Assembly (NCBI GenBank): GCA_030035585.1
Contig: CM057482.1
Span: 57,230,828-57,294,827 of the forward strand
DNA length: 64,000 nt
Reading direction: 5' to 3'
Source: Dugong dugon
Lineage: Eukaryota > Chordata > Mammalia > Sirenia > Dugongidae
Below are positions 25,005-37,213 of the stretch, piece by piece; position 1 is the stretch's first letter, and every line of letters begins with the position of its first letter. The notes beneath the pieces were generated by a model. That model saw only the letters and a list, made by a program, of their open reading frames with translations, was not told the origin of the DNA and ran no database searches. The position numbers and the translations under genes are program-made.

Positions 25005-25203
25005 GCTGTTGAGTTGATTCCAACTCATGACAACCCTATATGTGTCAGAGTAGAATTGTGCTCCATAGGATTTTCAAGGCTGTGACCTTTCAGAAGCAGA
25101 TAGCCAGGCGTGTCTTCTTAGCTGTCTCTAGGTGTGTTCGAACCACCAACTTTTCAGCTGGTAGTTGAGTGCTTAACAGTTTGCACCACCCAGGAACTCA
25201 ATA
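25005..25203 (-). mobile_element. AfroLA-like SINE
   Basis: A reverse-oriented SINE with a body differing from the common AfroSINE: 'gtgtcagagtagaattgtgc', 'tccataggattttcaagg', 'tagccaggcgtgtcttct', and a head complement ending 'gtttgcaccacccagg'. This layout matches the AfroLA type described for paenungulates, which narrows the host lineage. Confidence 0.8.
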
Positions 25204-25739
25204 CATGCATTTTAAAACTATTTTTACGTATGTAAGCATTTAAGATTGCTATGTTTTTGAAGACTTACACACTTTATCATTTGGAATATTCTTCTTTATT
25301 TCTGGTATTATTCTTTGCCATGAAGTCTGCTGTCTTATATTAAAATAACCCCTCCAGGGCTTCCTGAAGATGTCAGCATGAGTAATTCCATGATTCTGTC
25401 TTCCCACATGATCACCAAGGAAAACAACTTAAAACTGGTAGACTTAATTCTGTAAGAACTCTGTAAACCATTTGGAGGTTTGCAGCAACTAAGAAAATGC
25501 TGAATTAAGTAAAAGGCAACTTTTAAAGGATAAGAAAATGTTTAATTTCTGCTGCCTCTGCCCTCTCTCTAGTTGGCCTGGTGGCAATGGTGGATTGCAG
25601 GCTGCACTCTCAGAGAGGGAGCCAATCTCTAGCTCTGGAATGAACAGAGCAGACTGTGCTAGCAGATTATGGTGTGTGTCTGTTCTGATCTGTCAGGAGA
25701 CAGCCTGAAGGATTGAAGCAGGTTGCTCCCCTCAGTAAA

Positions 25740-26290
25740 TCAGTAAATCATATAAATATAAAACGTAATATAAAATATAAATCGTATAAAACCAGTAAAT
25801 TGTATAAATATGTATATATAGAGAGTGAGATTTATATCAAGGAAGTGGCTCATGTGGTTGTAGAAGCTGTAACGTCCCAAGTCCGTGGGTAAGGAAAGAG
25901 GCTTCTCTTGATTTACGTAGCCATAGGGGCTGGCAGACCAGAAAGCAGGGCTGTTGCTCACAGGCTGTGAAGATCAACAAATTCCATGATTGGCAGACAA
26001 GACTGCAGGTAAGCTGCTAGCTCAAGTCCCAAGAACTGGAGGTCAGACTAACTGGAGCCAGCTGTAGGATCCAGAATGAGCAAAGCCCTGCCTGAACATC
26101 TGCCCACACTTGATGCAGTCCACACACCCAAGGAAACTCCCCTTCAACTGATTGGTTACTCACAGCAGATCCCATCATGGAGATGATCATGTATCAAATC
26201 TCAACAGGGAAGTGATTACAACAATATACAACTGCCAAAACACTGAGAGTCATGACCCAGTGAAGTTGACACACAATCTTCACCATCACA
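25740..26290 (-). mobile_element. Solo ERVL/MLT2-like LTR, degraded
   Basis: It shares the order of the LTR at 37135-37698: 'gatttatatcaaggaagtgg', 'aactggaggtcagactaact', 'agttgacacacaatcttcac' and an end 'catcaca'. The outer end is lost in an AT-rich stretch at 25740-25820. It sits between pieces of the old sense L1. Confidence 0.7.
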
Positions 26291-26474
26291 ACCACCAATT
26301 GAAACAAACCCACACACATCATGAGAATTCCAGAATGAGAAGAGAGATATAAATATTTGAAGAAATAAAAAGCAGTAAGCTTTCCAAATTTGATAATGGG
26401 CATGAATCTATACATATAAGAAGCTCAATGAACTCCAAGTACTATAAACTCAAAGAGATCCACACTTAAATACA

Positions 26475-26768
26475 ATGTCATCAAACTCTCAAAAACCAAA
26501 GATAAAGAGAATTCTTAAATCAGCAAGAGCAAAGCAAATTGTCACATACAAGAGATCCTCAATACGATTAAGCCTCAATTTCTTCTCAGAAAACTTGGAC
26601 ATCAGGAGGCAGTGGGATGACATGTTTAAAGTGATGAAAGAGAACAATTCTCAACCAAGAATTCTATGCCCATCAAAACTGTTCTTCAAGAATGATGACA
26701 AAATTAAAACATTCCCACATAAACAAATTCTGAAGGAGATTGTTATGACTAGACCTGCCCTACAATAA
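26475..26768 (+). pseudogene. L1 ORF1 C-terminal domain, broken
   Basis: A 97-codon open stretch with the L1 ORF1p C-terminal signature (LRRQWDDM-like 'IRRQWDDMF', then 'RILCPSKLFFKNDDKIKTF'). It is only the end of ORF1, and the copy carries stops on both sides. Confidence 0.75.
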
Positions 26769-29259
26769 ATGCTAATGGGAATCCTTTAGGCTGTAATGAA
26801 AGGATACTAGACCCCTCAATTTAAATTTTGTTACATATTTAGGATGTTAAATGTAATCCCCTGGTAAGCACAAAGAAAATATCTTAAAAATATACACAGA
26901 AGGAAAAGAGAAGGGGATAAAAAATGTTTCACTATGAAAAATCAACTGAACACATAGGAAGTCCATATCTGAGGCTCTGAGGGAGGAAAAAGCTATTAGA
27001 CACACAAAAAACAAATAGCAAAATAGCAGAAGTAAATTATTCTATGTTGATAATTACTTTAAATGCAAATAGATTAAATTCTACCAAAAAATTCTACCAA
27101 ACATTTAAAGTATTGACATCAGTTCTTTTTAAATTCTTCCAAGCAATAGACGGAGAGAGAACCCTTGCTAACTCATTCTAAGAGGCCAGTATTATCCTGA
27201 TACCAAAGCCAAACAAAGACTCTACAAGAAAAGAAGTGTACAGACCAATAACCCATATGGATATAGATGCAAAAATCCTCAATAAAATACTAGCAAGCCG
27301 AATCCAACAGCATATGAAAAGGATTATACACCACAACCAACTGGGATTTATTCCAGAAATGCAAGGATAGCTTAACATAAGATTAACAATGAATGAAATA
27401 CAACACATATATAATATGAAATTCGTCCAGTTTTCCTGTCACTTCCTGACTTCTGGTCTTTGCTTTTGGGCAGGTGTTGCCTATCTGGTCTTGTATACTT
27501 GATTGAACTAAGAAGCTTGTTCCTCACGTGTGTTATTGTTCATTTTATAGACCTGTCTAATCTTTGACTGAAGGGTGGACTTTGGGAGTAGCTTCAGTTC
27601 TGAGTTAGTGGGGATTCCGGTAGCCAGTCTCGGGGGTTCCTCCAGTCTCTGTCAGACCAGTAAGTCTGGTCTTTTTTTGTGAATTTGAATGCTGTTCTAC
27701 ATTTTCTTCCTGCACTGTCTGGGACCCTGTATTGTGATCCCTGCCAGAGTGGTGGTGGTGATATCCAGGCATCATCTAGTTCTTCTGGGCTCAGACTAGA
27801 GGACGATGTGCTTCATGCGGTCCATTAGTCTTCTGGACTAATATTTTCCATATGTCTTTTGTTGTTTTCATTCTCCTCTGCTCTGCACGGGATGGAATCA
27901 ATCGATGTATCTTAGATGGCCGCTGGCAAGCTTTTAAGACCTCATACACTACACACCAAAGTAGAATGTAGAACATTTTCTTTATAAACTGTGTTATGCT
28001 AGTTGACCTAGATCTTCCCCAAGACTGTGGTCCCCAGCCCTCAGTCCATCCCTCAAGGTGTTTGGATGTGTCTAGGAAGCTTCTATGACTTTGCCTTGGT
28101 CAGGTTGTGCTAACATCCCCTATTTTGTGTGTTGTCCTTCCCTTCACCAAAGTTAATGCTTGTTTACTATCTAGTTAGGGAATATCCTATCCTCATGCCT
28201 CCCGTCCCTTCTAATCATCGAAGTTTTTTTTTTCTGTGTGTAAATCTTTTCTTAAGTTTTTATAAAAAGTAGTCTCACACAATATTTGTCCTTTGACTTA
28301 TTTCACTCAACCTAATGTCCTCCAGATTCATCTACTTTGTGAGATGTTTCACAAATTCATCATTGTTCTTTATCATTCCTTACTATTCCATTCTATGATT
28401 GTACCATAATTTGTTTATCCATTAATCTGTTGATGATGGATTATTTCCATCTTTTTTTTTGTCATGAATAATGCTGCAACAAACATGAGTGTGCATGTGT
28501 CTATTCACGTGAAGACTCTTATTTCTCTAGGATATATACTTAGGAATGGGGTTATCGGATCATAGGGTATTTCCATTTCTAGGTTTTAAGGAAATACCAT
28601 ATCATTTTCCATACTGGTTGTACAATTTTATATTCCCACCAGCAGTGCATAAGATTTTCAGTCTCCCTGCAGCCTCTCCAATATTTGTTATTTTTTGTTT
28701 TTTTAATTAGTGCCAGTAGTGTCAGGGTAAGATGCTATCTCATTGTACTTTTGATTTGCATTTCTCTAATGACTAATGATTTCAAGCATTTCTTCATGTG
28801 TCTGTTAGCTGCTTCAGTGTCTTCTTTGGTCAAGTTTCTGTCCATATCGTTTGCCCAGTTTCTAATTATTTGTCTTTTTGTTATTGAAGTATTGAAGTAT
28901 TTTATAGATTTTAGAGATTATACACTTGTTGGATATGTCATACCAAAAAAATTTTTTCCCAGTCTGTAGGTCCTCTTTTTACTCTTTTGTTTGAAGTCTT
29001 TTGAAGAATGTAAGTGTTTAATTTTTAGGAGCTCCCAGTTATCTAGTTTATTTTCTGGTGTTTGTGCATTGTTAGTTATGGTTCATCTTGTATTTATACT
29101 ATGTATTAGGGCCCCTAGCATTGTTCCTAAATTTTCTTCCATGATCTTTATCTTTTTAGGTTTTATATTTAGGTCTTTCATCCATTTTGAGTTAGTTTTT
29201 GTGTATGGTGTGAGGTATGAGTCCTGTTTCATTTTCTTACAGATGGACATCTAATTTTG

Positions 29260-30357
29260 CTAGCACCATTTGTTAAAAGGATGGTATTTTCCCCTCTTAG
29301 TGGACTTTGGTCCTTTGTCAAAGGTCAGCTGACCATAGGTGGATGGATTTACTTCTGGGTTTTTGATTGTGTTCCATCGGCCTGTATGTCTGTTGTACCA
29401 GTACCAGACTTTTTTGACTACCGTGACTGTATTAGATAATGTGAGGCCTCTTACTTTGTTCTTTTTCTTCAGTAATGATTTGCTTATCTGAGGCCTCTTT
29501 CCTTTCCATATAAAGTTGGTGATTAGTTTTTCCATCTCGTTAAAGAATGCTACTGGTATTTGGATTGAGATTGCATTGTATTTGTAGATTGCTTTGCATA
29601 GAATTGACATTTTCACAGTGTTGAGTTTTCCTATCTATGAGCATAGTATGTTTTTCCATTTATGTAGATCTCTTTTGTTTCTTGCAGTAGTGTTTTGTAG
29701 TTTTCTTTGTGTGGATCTTTTACATCTCTAGTTAGATTTTTTTTCCCTAAGTATTTTATCTTTATTAAGGGCTATTAGAAACATTATTGTTTTCCTGACT
29801 TCCTTTTCCAAGTTCTCTTTGTCAGTGTATAGGAATCCAACTAATTTTTTATGTTGATTTTGTATCCTGCTACTCTGCAGAATCTTTCTATTAGTTCCAG
29901 TAGTTTTCTTGTGGAATCTTTGGGTTTTTTTTTTATGTATAGGATTGTATCATCTGAGAATAAGGACAGTTGTACTTCTTTCTTTTCAGTTTGGATGCCC
30001 TTCATTTCTTTTTCTTGCCTTATTGCTCTAGCTAAGACTTCCAGCACAATGCTAAAAAGGAGTGGTGATAAAGGACATCCTTATCCTGTTCTGGTTCTCA
30101 GGGAGAATGCTTTCAGCCTCTTTCTGTTGAGCGTGATGTTGGCTGTTGGTTTTGTATAGATACCCTTTATCATTATGCTGAAGAATTTCCCCTCTATTCC
30201 TAATTTATTGTGAGTTTTTATCAGAATCGAATGTTGGACTTTATCAAATGCCTTTTCGGTGTAGATTAAGATGATCATGTGATTCTTTTCTTTTGTTCTA
30301 TTTATGTGGTGGATTACAGTGATTGATTTTCTAATGTTGAACCATCTTTGTATGTTG
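29260..30357 (-). pseudogene. L1 no. 1 ORF2, RT and thumb region, broken
   Basis: Minus-strand fragments cover the ORF2 palm ([11 protein letters not shown]), the catalytic-loop region reading FSDD rather than FADD at about 29950, and the C-terminal segment with KRPQISKSLLKKKNK. Stops and frameshifts separate them. The homology stops at the RTE insertion near 30358 and resumes at 36054. Confidence 0.85.
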
Positions 30358-31197
30358 TCATTCTTGTTAGGTGCCATCGAGTTGATTCAGACTTACAGCA
30401 ATCCTTTATACAACAGAAGGAAACACTGCCCAGTCCTGCACCATGCACACAATCACTGTTATGCTTGAGCCCATTGTTGCAGCCACTGTGTCAATTCATC
30501 TCATTGAGGATCTTCCTCTTTTTCACTGACCTTCTACTTTACCAAGCATGATGTCATTCTCCAGGGACTGATCCGTCCTGATAACATGTCCAAAGTATGT
30601 GAGAAATAGTCTAGCCATCTTTGCTTCTAAGGAATATTCTGGTTGTACTCCTTCCAAGACAGATTAGTTCGTTCTTTTGTCCATCCATGGCATATTCAAT
30701 ATTCTTCTCCAACACCACAATTCGAAAGTGTCAACTCTTCTTTGGTCTTCCTTATTCATCATCCAGCTTTCACATGCATATGAGGCGACTGAAAACACCA
30801 TGACTTGGTCAGGCACACCTTAGTCTTCAAGGTGAAATCTTTGCTTTTCAACACTTTGAAGAGGTCTTTTGCTGCAAATTTGTGCAACGCAATACATCAT
30901 TTGATTTCCTGACTGCTGCTTCCATGGGTGTTGATTGTGGATCCAAGTAAAAAGAAATCCTTGACAATTTCAATCTTTTCTCCATTTATCATGTTGTTGC
31001 TTATTGGTCCAATTGTGAGGATTTTTGTTTCTTTATGTTGAGGTGTGATCTATACTGAAGACTGTCGTCTTTGATCTTCATCAGTAAGTACTTCAAGTCC
31101 TCTTCACTTTCAACAAGCAAGGTTGTGTCATCTGCATAATGCAGGTTGTTAATGTGTCTTCAATCCCGATGCCTCATGCTTCATATAGTCCAGCTTC

Positions 31198-31380
31198 TCA
31201 GATTATTTGCTCAGCATACAGATTCAATAAGTATGATGAAAGAATACAACCCTGATGTGCACCTTTCCTGACTTTTAGCCATGCAGTATTCCCTTGTTCT
31301 GTTTGAATGACTGCCTCTTGATCTATGTACAGGTTCCTCATGAGCACAATTAAGTGTTCTGGAATTCCCATTTTTTGCAA
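31198..31380 (-). pseudogene. RTE RT fragment
   Basis: A 60-codon open stretch reading IPEHLIVLMRNLYIDQEAV, then KGAHQGCILSSYLLNLYAEQ. It is the RTE RT segment before the YADD loop, in a broken copy. Confidence 0.8.
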
Positions 31381-32029
31381 TGTTATCCATAATTAGTTAT
31401 GATCCACAAAGTCAGGCCCTTTGAATAACCAATAAAACACAGGTAAAAGGAGGCGGAAACAACATGGTGCTATAGACCAAAGTACCAAGCTGTCCCTCCA
31501 CAGCAAAGACCTGTAAAACAGAGACAAACATCAATCCTGGAACTCTAAGCATTAAATGAAGAGATAAAGAACTCAGCCAAGAACTGAATGGAATAAGAAA
31601 CTGACAGAGAACAGAGAGTGAGGAGAGATATGAGCAGAGGTCCCCTCTCAGCTAACGCAGCACGGATTTGCCATCTTGGACTCCTGTTGGAGATCAGCGG
31701 GCAGAGAGTACAGCAAAGGAGCTTCACGGAGCTCCCAGCAGGAGACAGAGCACCCAGTAATCAGTGATATACACTTTCCCACTGCCGACTCTTCTTCCCC
31801 CTGCTTAGCCTCCACTGCTTCCTAGCAGGCTGAGTGACCACAGCCCAGGAGGTGCCAGCTCCACGCCACGTGGTATTCAACCTATGTACACCAGCTGGAT
31901 CCTTCAGTGACATTTTGTTGTTGCTGGTGTTGCTTTTTTGGCTTCTTTTGGTTTCGTCCCTGCCTATCACCTCCGTTCCCTCCTTTCTGTCAAACACGTG
32001 GCTCTGCGAAGTACCGCTCAGCTGAGGAA

Positions 32030-32760
32030 CTATTTCCCTAGTCCGGGCCACCACACTTGTGGGATCACTGGGGCCTTTTGTGTTGTTTTGATTGTTTTCT
32101 TTTTCTATTCGAGGCTTGGGAGCAACTTGTAGCCAGGCTGTACTGCATGGCTTGGTAGCACATCCCTGGTCTGCGCAGCCACACAGGTGGGATGCCTGGG
32201 AGCTTTTTCTTTCTTTTTTTTTTTTAACTTTTTTTCTTTTTTCCTTTTTATCTTTCTTCATTTCTCAGTTTCTTGTCTCTCTGTACATAACTTCTCTTCC
32301 TGTCTCCTGAATACCTGGCACTGTGTGCCATCACTGCCCCTTCTAGCCAGGCTGTACTGAGAGGCTTAGGATCCACTTCCCTCGTCTGTGCAGCCACATC
32401 ACTGGGATCCCTGGGGGCCTTTCTTTTTTTTACCTTTTATTTATTTTTTCTTTTCTCTTTTCCAATTTGTTTTTCTTCATTTCTCAGTTTCTCATATCTC
32501 TCTGCTTTCCTTCTTTTCCTGTCTCCTGAGTACCTGGCACTGTTTACCATCTCCACCCCTTCTAGACGGGCTGTGCCCTGAGGTCTCGGAGCCACTTCCT
32601 CAGTCACTGGTAGGATCCTTGGGAGCATTTATTTTTATTTAGTTATTTTAAATTCTATTAATTTATTTTTTCTTTTGGTTTTTCTTCATTTCTTGATTTT
32701 TCATCTCTCGACTCCATTGGCAATCTTTCTCAGCACTTTTGCTTTTTGTTTTTCGTGTTT
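32030..32760 (+). repeat. About 215-bp tandem monomers in L1 no. 3 5' region
   Basis: Three sets of landmarks recur. 'tgtctcctga' is at 32301 and 32520. 'agccaggctgtact' is at about 32132 and 32345, with a diverged copy near 32562. 'ttcttcatttct' is at about 32254, 32472 and 32682. The period is 208-219 bp. Each unit pairs a T/CT-rich half with a 'gggatcc(c)tggg' half. A shorter unit precedes them. Confidence 0.8.
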
Positions 32761-33171
32761 TTTTTTTTTTTTTGGCTCCTTTTTCTCTCTCCTCTCTCTC
32801 GTCTTTCCCATACCCAACTTATCTCCACACATCACAATCTCCACCCTCCCTCCTGCCTACTTTCATCATGCACTGACCATCACACCACTGAGCAGCACAG
32901 GCATGGTCTACCAGAACCTTCCCTGCACTGATCCCTGTCCTGCCCTGTCGGCCTCAGTACATGCCACAAACAACCAATCCCAGCCCCTCCCCTTCATCTG
33001 TACCTGCCGTGCTGCACCATAGCTGAGCTACTAACCCTGCCTGTTGGACAGGGAGGTGAAACATATCATGCCCACATAGGAGTAAATAACAAAGAATGCA
33101 CAGCCCGCCTGCTTACACATAACAAAATAAACAAAAAAGCAGGATGAAACAAACAAATCTATAATCAGTAA

Positions 33172-34120
33172 GTGAAGAAAATAACTACTGAATGTCCCAA
33201 AGACAGCAGACAATATAAAAACATATTAAAAAAATACGACAGGATAGTTCCAGTAAGAGTCCAAAATAAAACACCTGATGACATTCCAGTAGAAGAAAAG
33301 GCACTAGAACTACCTGATAGGGAATTCAAATCTCTAATATTTGGAGCTATCCAAGAGTTGAAGCAAAAAGCAGACAAAAAAGGAGAAAAATAGGCAAATT
33401 CATGGAAAAGACAAAAAAATGGAAGAATTCAGGAAAATAACACAGGAACAAAACGTGAAAATAAATTCACAGCTAGAAATCATACAAAACCAACAATTAG
33501 AAATCCAAAAGGTAAACAACAAGATTTCAGAAATGGACTGTGTCATAGAAGATCTGAGGAGAAGGTTTGAAACAATGGAAGACAGGGTCAGTGAAATTGA
33601 AGACAAATACATGGATACAACTTTGAGAAAAAACCAGAAAGAAGAACAAAGAAAGTTGAAGAAACCCTGAGAATTATGTGGGATACAATTAAAAGCAAAA
33701 ATTTGCAGGTGATCGAAGTTACAGAACAGGGGGAGAAAATGGAAAACACAGAGAGGATGATTGAAGAATTGCTGACAGAAGACTTCCCTAATATCATGAA
33801 AGATGAAAAACTGACCATCCAAGAAGCTCAATGAACCCCATACAGGATAGACCCCAAAAGAAAATCACCAAGGTATATCATAATTACACTTTCTAAAACC
33901 AAAGACAAAGAAAAATTCTGAGAGCAGCTCAAGAAAAACGAAAAGACACATACAGAGGGGAAAAAATAAGTCTAAGCTCTGATTACATGGAAGAAAGCAT
34001 GCAGGTAAGAAGGCAATGGGATGACATACATAAAAGCTTGAAAGAAAAAATCGCCAACCAAGAATAATATATCCTGCAAAACTTTCATTCAAATATGATG
34101 ATAAAATTAGGACATTTCCA
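33172..34120 (+). pseudogene. L1 no. 3 ORF1, broken
   Basis: The N-terminal part reads KALELPDREFKSLIFGAIQE. A coiled-coil region at 33419-33670 is rich in I/L/E/K heptads (IQNQQLEIQKVNNKISEMD). The RNA-binding C-terminal part follows to about 34120. A stop at about 33391 and another at about 33668 split it. ORF1 would encode the chaperone of the L1 RNP. Confidence 0.85.
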
Positions 34121-34129
34121 GATTTAAAA

Positions 34130-35144
34130 AAAAATGGTATAGAAGGGAAATTTCTCAACATAATAAGGGGCATCTATGCAAAACCAATGGCCAACATCAT
34201 TCTTAATGGAGAGAGGCTGAAAACACTCCTGTTGAGAACAGGAATAAGGCAAGGATGCCCTTTATCTCCACTCCTATTTAACATTGTGCTGGAAGTCCTA
34301 GCTAGAGCAATAAGGCAAGAAAAAGAAATAAAAATTGGTAATGAAGAAATAAAACTGTTCCTATTTGCAGATGATATGATACTATACATAGAAAACCAAA
34401 AAGAATCCACAAGAAAACTACTGAAACTAATAGAAAGATTCAGCAGAGTAGCAGGATACAGGATGAAAATATAAAAATCAGTTGGATTCCAAAACACCAA
34501 TGAAGAGAATGATGAAAAGGAAATCAGGAAAACAATACCATTTGTAAAAGCCCATTAAAAAATAAAATACTTAGGAATAAATCTAAAAAGGGTGCAAAAA
34601 ACTTATACAAAGAAAACTAGAAAACACTACTGCAAGAAACCAAAAGAGATCTACATAAATGGAAAAACATACCATGCTCATGGTTAGGTAGACTCAACAT
34701 TGTGAAAATGACAGTTCTACCCAAAGCAGTTTAAAAATACATTGCAATCCAGATCCAATTACCAACAATATTCTTTAAAGAGATGTTAAAACTAATCATT
34801 AGAAATGGAAAGGGAAGAAGCTCCAGATAAGTAGAGCAATATTGAAGAAGAATAAAGTAGGACTCACACTACTTGACCTCAGAACCTACTCTACAGCTAC
34901 TGTATTCAAAACAGCCTGGTACTGGTACAATGACAGATACATTGACCAATGGAACAGAATTGAGAACCCAGATGTAAATCCATCCACATACAGTCACCTC
35001 ATCTTCGGCAATGCCCCAAAGTCCATTGAATGGGGAAAAGGCAGTCTTTTTACCAAATGGTGCTGGCAAAACTGGATGTCCATTTGCAAAAAAATGAAAC
35101 AGGACCCATACCTCACACCATACACAAAAACTAGTTCAAAATGA
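34130..35144 (+). pseudogene. L1 no. 3 ORF2, RT to C-terminus, truncated
   Basis: It enters ORF2 within the palm ([20 protein letters not shown]), keeps [11 protein letters not shown] and an intact FADD catalytic motif (34360-34380), and continues to the C-terminal segment at 34842-35144. The endonuclease and N-terminal RT part are deleted. Stops occur between 34474 and 34842. Confidence 0.88.
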
Positions 35145-36569
35145 ATCAAAGACCTAAATATAAAGCCCCAAACTATAAAGATCACAGAAGAAAAATAAGG
35201 ATGAATGCTAGAGGCCCTAATCCTCAGCACTAATAAGATACAAACCATAACTAACAACATACAAACTCCAGAAGATATGCTAGATAACTAGAATCTTCTA
35301 AAAATCAAATGCTTATGCTCATCAGAAGTATCACCAAAAGAGTAAAAAGAGAACCCATAGACTGGGGTAAAAATTTGGCTATTACAAATCCAAAAAAGGT
35401 CTAATCTCTAAAATCTACAGGAAAATCCAACACCTCCGCAACAAAAATGTAAAACAAAATTCTAACTCACAAAAAAGACCAGACTTACTGGCCTAACAGA
35501 GACTGGAGAAACCCCAAGAGTATGGCCCCTGGATAGTCTTTTAGCTCAATAATGAAGTCACTCCTGAGGTTAACCCTTCAGCCAAAGATTAGAGAGGCCC
35601 ATAAATCAAAGTGAGACTAAAGGGGCACACCAGCCCATGGGCAAGGACTAGAAGGCAGTAGGGGACAGGAAAGCAGATAATAGGGAACCCAAAGTAGAGA
35701 AGGGAGAGTGTTGACATGTCATGGCATTGTTAACCAATGTCATAAAACAGTGTGTGTACTAACTGTTTAATGAGAAGCCAGTTTGTTCTGTAAACCTTCA
35801 TCTAAATTACAATCAAAAATAAATAAAATAAAACAAAAAACATAGGTAAACGTCTTGCTGATATTCTCTGCTTTCAGCCAGGGTTCATCTGACATCAGCA
35901 GTGGTATCCCTGATTCCAAGTCCTTTTCTGAATCCCACTTGAATTTCTGGCAGTTCCCTGTCGATATACTGCTGTAGCCATTTTTGAATGATCTTCAGCA
36001 AAATTTTACTTGTGTGTGATGTTGATGATAATATTTGATAACTTCCACATTCGCCTGGTCATGGTGTATTATTTTTATTTTATATAATGCTGAACTCTAT
36101 TGGCTAGAATTTTGTTGAGACTTTTTGCATCTATATTCATGACAGATATTAGTCTACAATTTTAATTTTTTGTGGTGTCTTTGCCTGGCTTTGGTATCAG
36201 GGTTAGACTAGCTTCACTGAGTGAATTCACTAGTATTTTTTCCTTTTCTACGCTCTTAAATATTTTGGATAATACTGCATTGGGCTCTTTTCTGAAGCTT
36301 TTGTAGAATTCTCAGATGAAGTTGTCTCGGTTAGATATTTTTTTGGTTGGGAGCTTTTTTATTACCTGTTCAGTCTCTTCTCTTATTAGGGGTCTGCTCA
36401 TATTTTATACCTCAGTTTGTGTTAGGTTAGGTGTGTAGTATGTTTCCAGAAATTTTTACATTTCCTCTGGGTTTTCAATTTGTTGCAGTACAATTTTTCA
36501 TAGTATTCTGGTTATGATCTTTTTTATTTCATTTATGTCTGTTGTGATGTCTTCCATCACATTTCTTAT

Positions 36570-37180
36570 TTGGTTTATTTGCTTCCTCTCCTGTTTTTCT
36601 TTTGTCAATTTGGCCAGTGGTTCATCAAGGTTTTCTTTGTGTTTTCAAATAACCAACTTCTGGTCTTGTTGATTCCTTCTATTGTTTTTCTGTTCTCTAT
36701 TACATTTATTTCTGCTCTAATCTGTATTATTTCCTTTCTTCTGGTGTTTGTAGGGTTCTTTTGCTATTCTCTTTCTATTTTTTCAATTTGTAGGGCTAAC
36801 ATTTTGATTTTGTCTCACTATTCTTTATTGAAATATGCATTTATTGCTATAAATTTACCTCCGAGTACTGCCTTTGCCATATCCTGAAAGTTTTGGTATG
36901 ATGTGTTTTAATTCTCATTTTATTCTAGGATGTTCTTTTTTCCTTCTTTGATTTCCTCTATTACCCAGTTGTTTTTAATCAATCTGTTATTCTTTTCCCA
37001 TGTGTTTAATTTTTTAGCTTTTCTCTTCCTTTTATTGATTTCTACTTTTATGGCATTGTGATTGAGAGACTACATTGTATTATTTGGATTTTTAGGACTT
37101 TATTGAGGGTTGCTTTGTGGCATAAAATGTGGTCTGTCTTAGGCTGGGTTCTCTAGAGAAGCAAAACCAGTGAAGCATAC

Positions 37181-37213
<33 letters not shown>

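Larger units (their letters stand above)
21940..25365 (-). mobile_element. Old antisense L1 (copy B), interrupted
   Basis: The complement of L1 ORF2 resumes with its C-terminal region at 21940-22005 and 22588-22659, then 23221-23268, then the RT region from 23415 and the endonuclease region near 24850-25360. It is interrupted by RTE tails, an AfroSINE, a microsatellite, a solo LTR and an AfroLA-like SINE. A piece of ORF2 is missing around 23268-23415. It may continue at 41417. Confidence 0.75.
25366..27420 (+). mobile_element. Old sense L1, split by an LTR
   Basis: Bases 25366-25735 look like L1 5' UTR. Bases 26300-26770 encode broken ORF1 (a KLFFKNDDKIKTF segment is readable), and 27120-27415 encode ORF2 RT sequence ([27 protein letters not shown]). 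The element stops abruptly where the younger antisense L1 begins at 27421. It is diverged, with stops in all frames. Confidence 0.75.
31448..35836 (+). mobile_element. Sense L1 (no. 3), internally deleted, with target-site duplication
   Basis: A 4.4-kb L1 in the sense direction inside the RTE. It is flanked by near-identical 14-base sequences, aaaacacaggtaaa at 31434-31447 and a one-mismatch version at 35837-35850. The order is a 5' region (31448-33160) with tandem monomers, ORF1 (33172-34120), an abrupt junction into ORF2 RT (34130 on), a 3' UTR (35290-35800) and an A-rich tail. About half of ORF2, including the endonuclease, is missing. Confidence 0.92.
30358..36053 (-). mobile_element. RTE LINE inserted in L1 no. 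1, itself interrupted
   Basis: RTE complement runs from the 3' end ('cttgttaggtgccatcgag') at 30358 to 31447 and resumes at 35851-36053, ending at 'ttccacattcg' in the RT region. The gap holds a sense L1. Outside, the host L1 is continuous: 'gttgaaccatctttg' on the left and 'tggtcatggtgtatta' on the right. The 5' half of the RTE is truncated. Confidence 0.92.

Noticed and set aside
32030..32760. Possible CRISPR-like array (regularly spaced repeats)
   Set aside because: The period is about 215 bp, with diverged units and no short conserved repeat plus unique spacers, in a mammalian L1 context.
31834..33022. Plus-strand 60- to 115-codon Phe/Ser/Leu-rich frames
   Set aside because: They lie within the T/CT-rich monomer array of the L1 5' region and are low-complexity artefacts.
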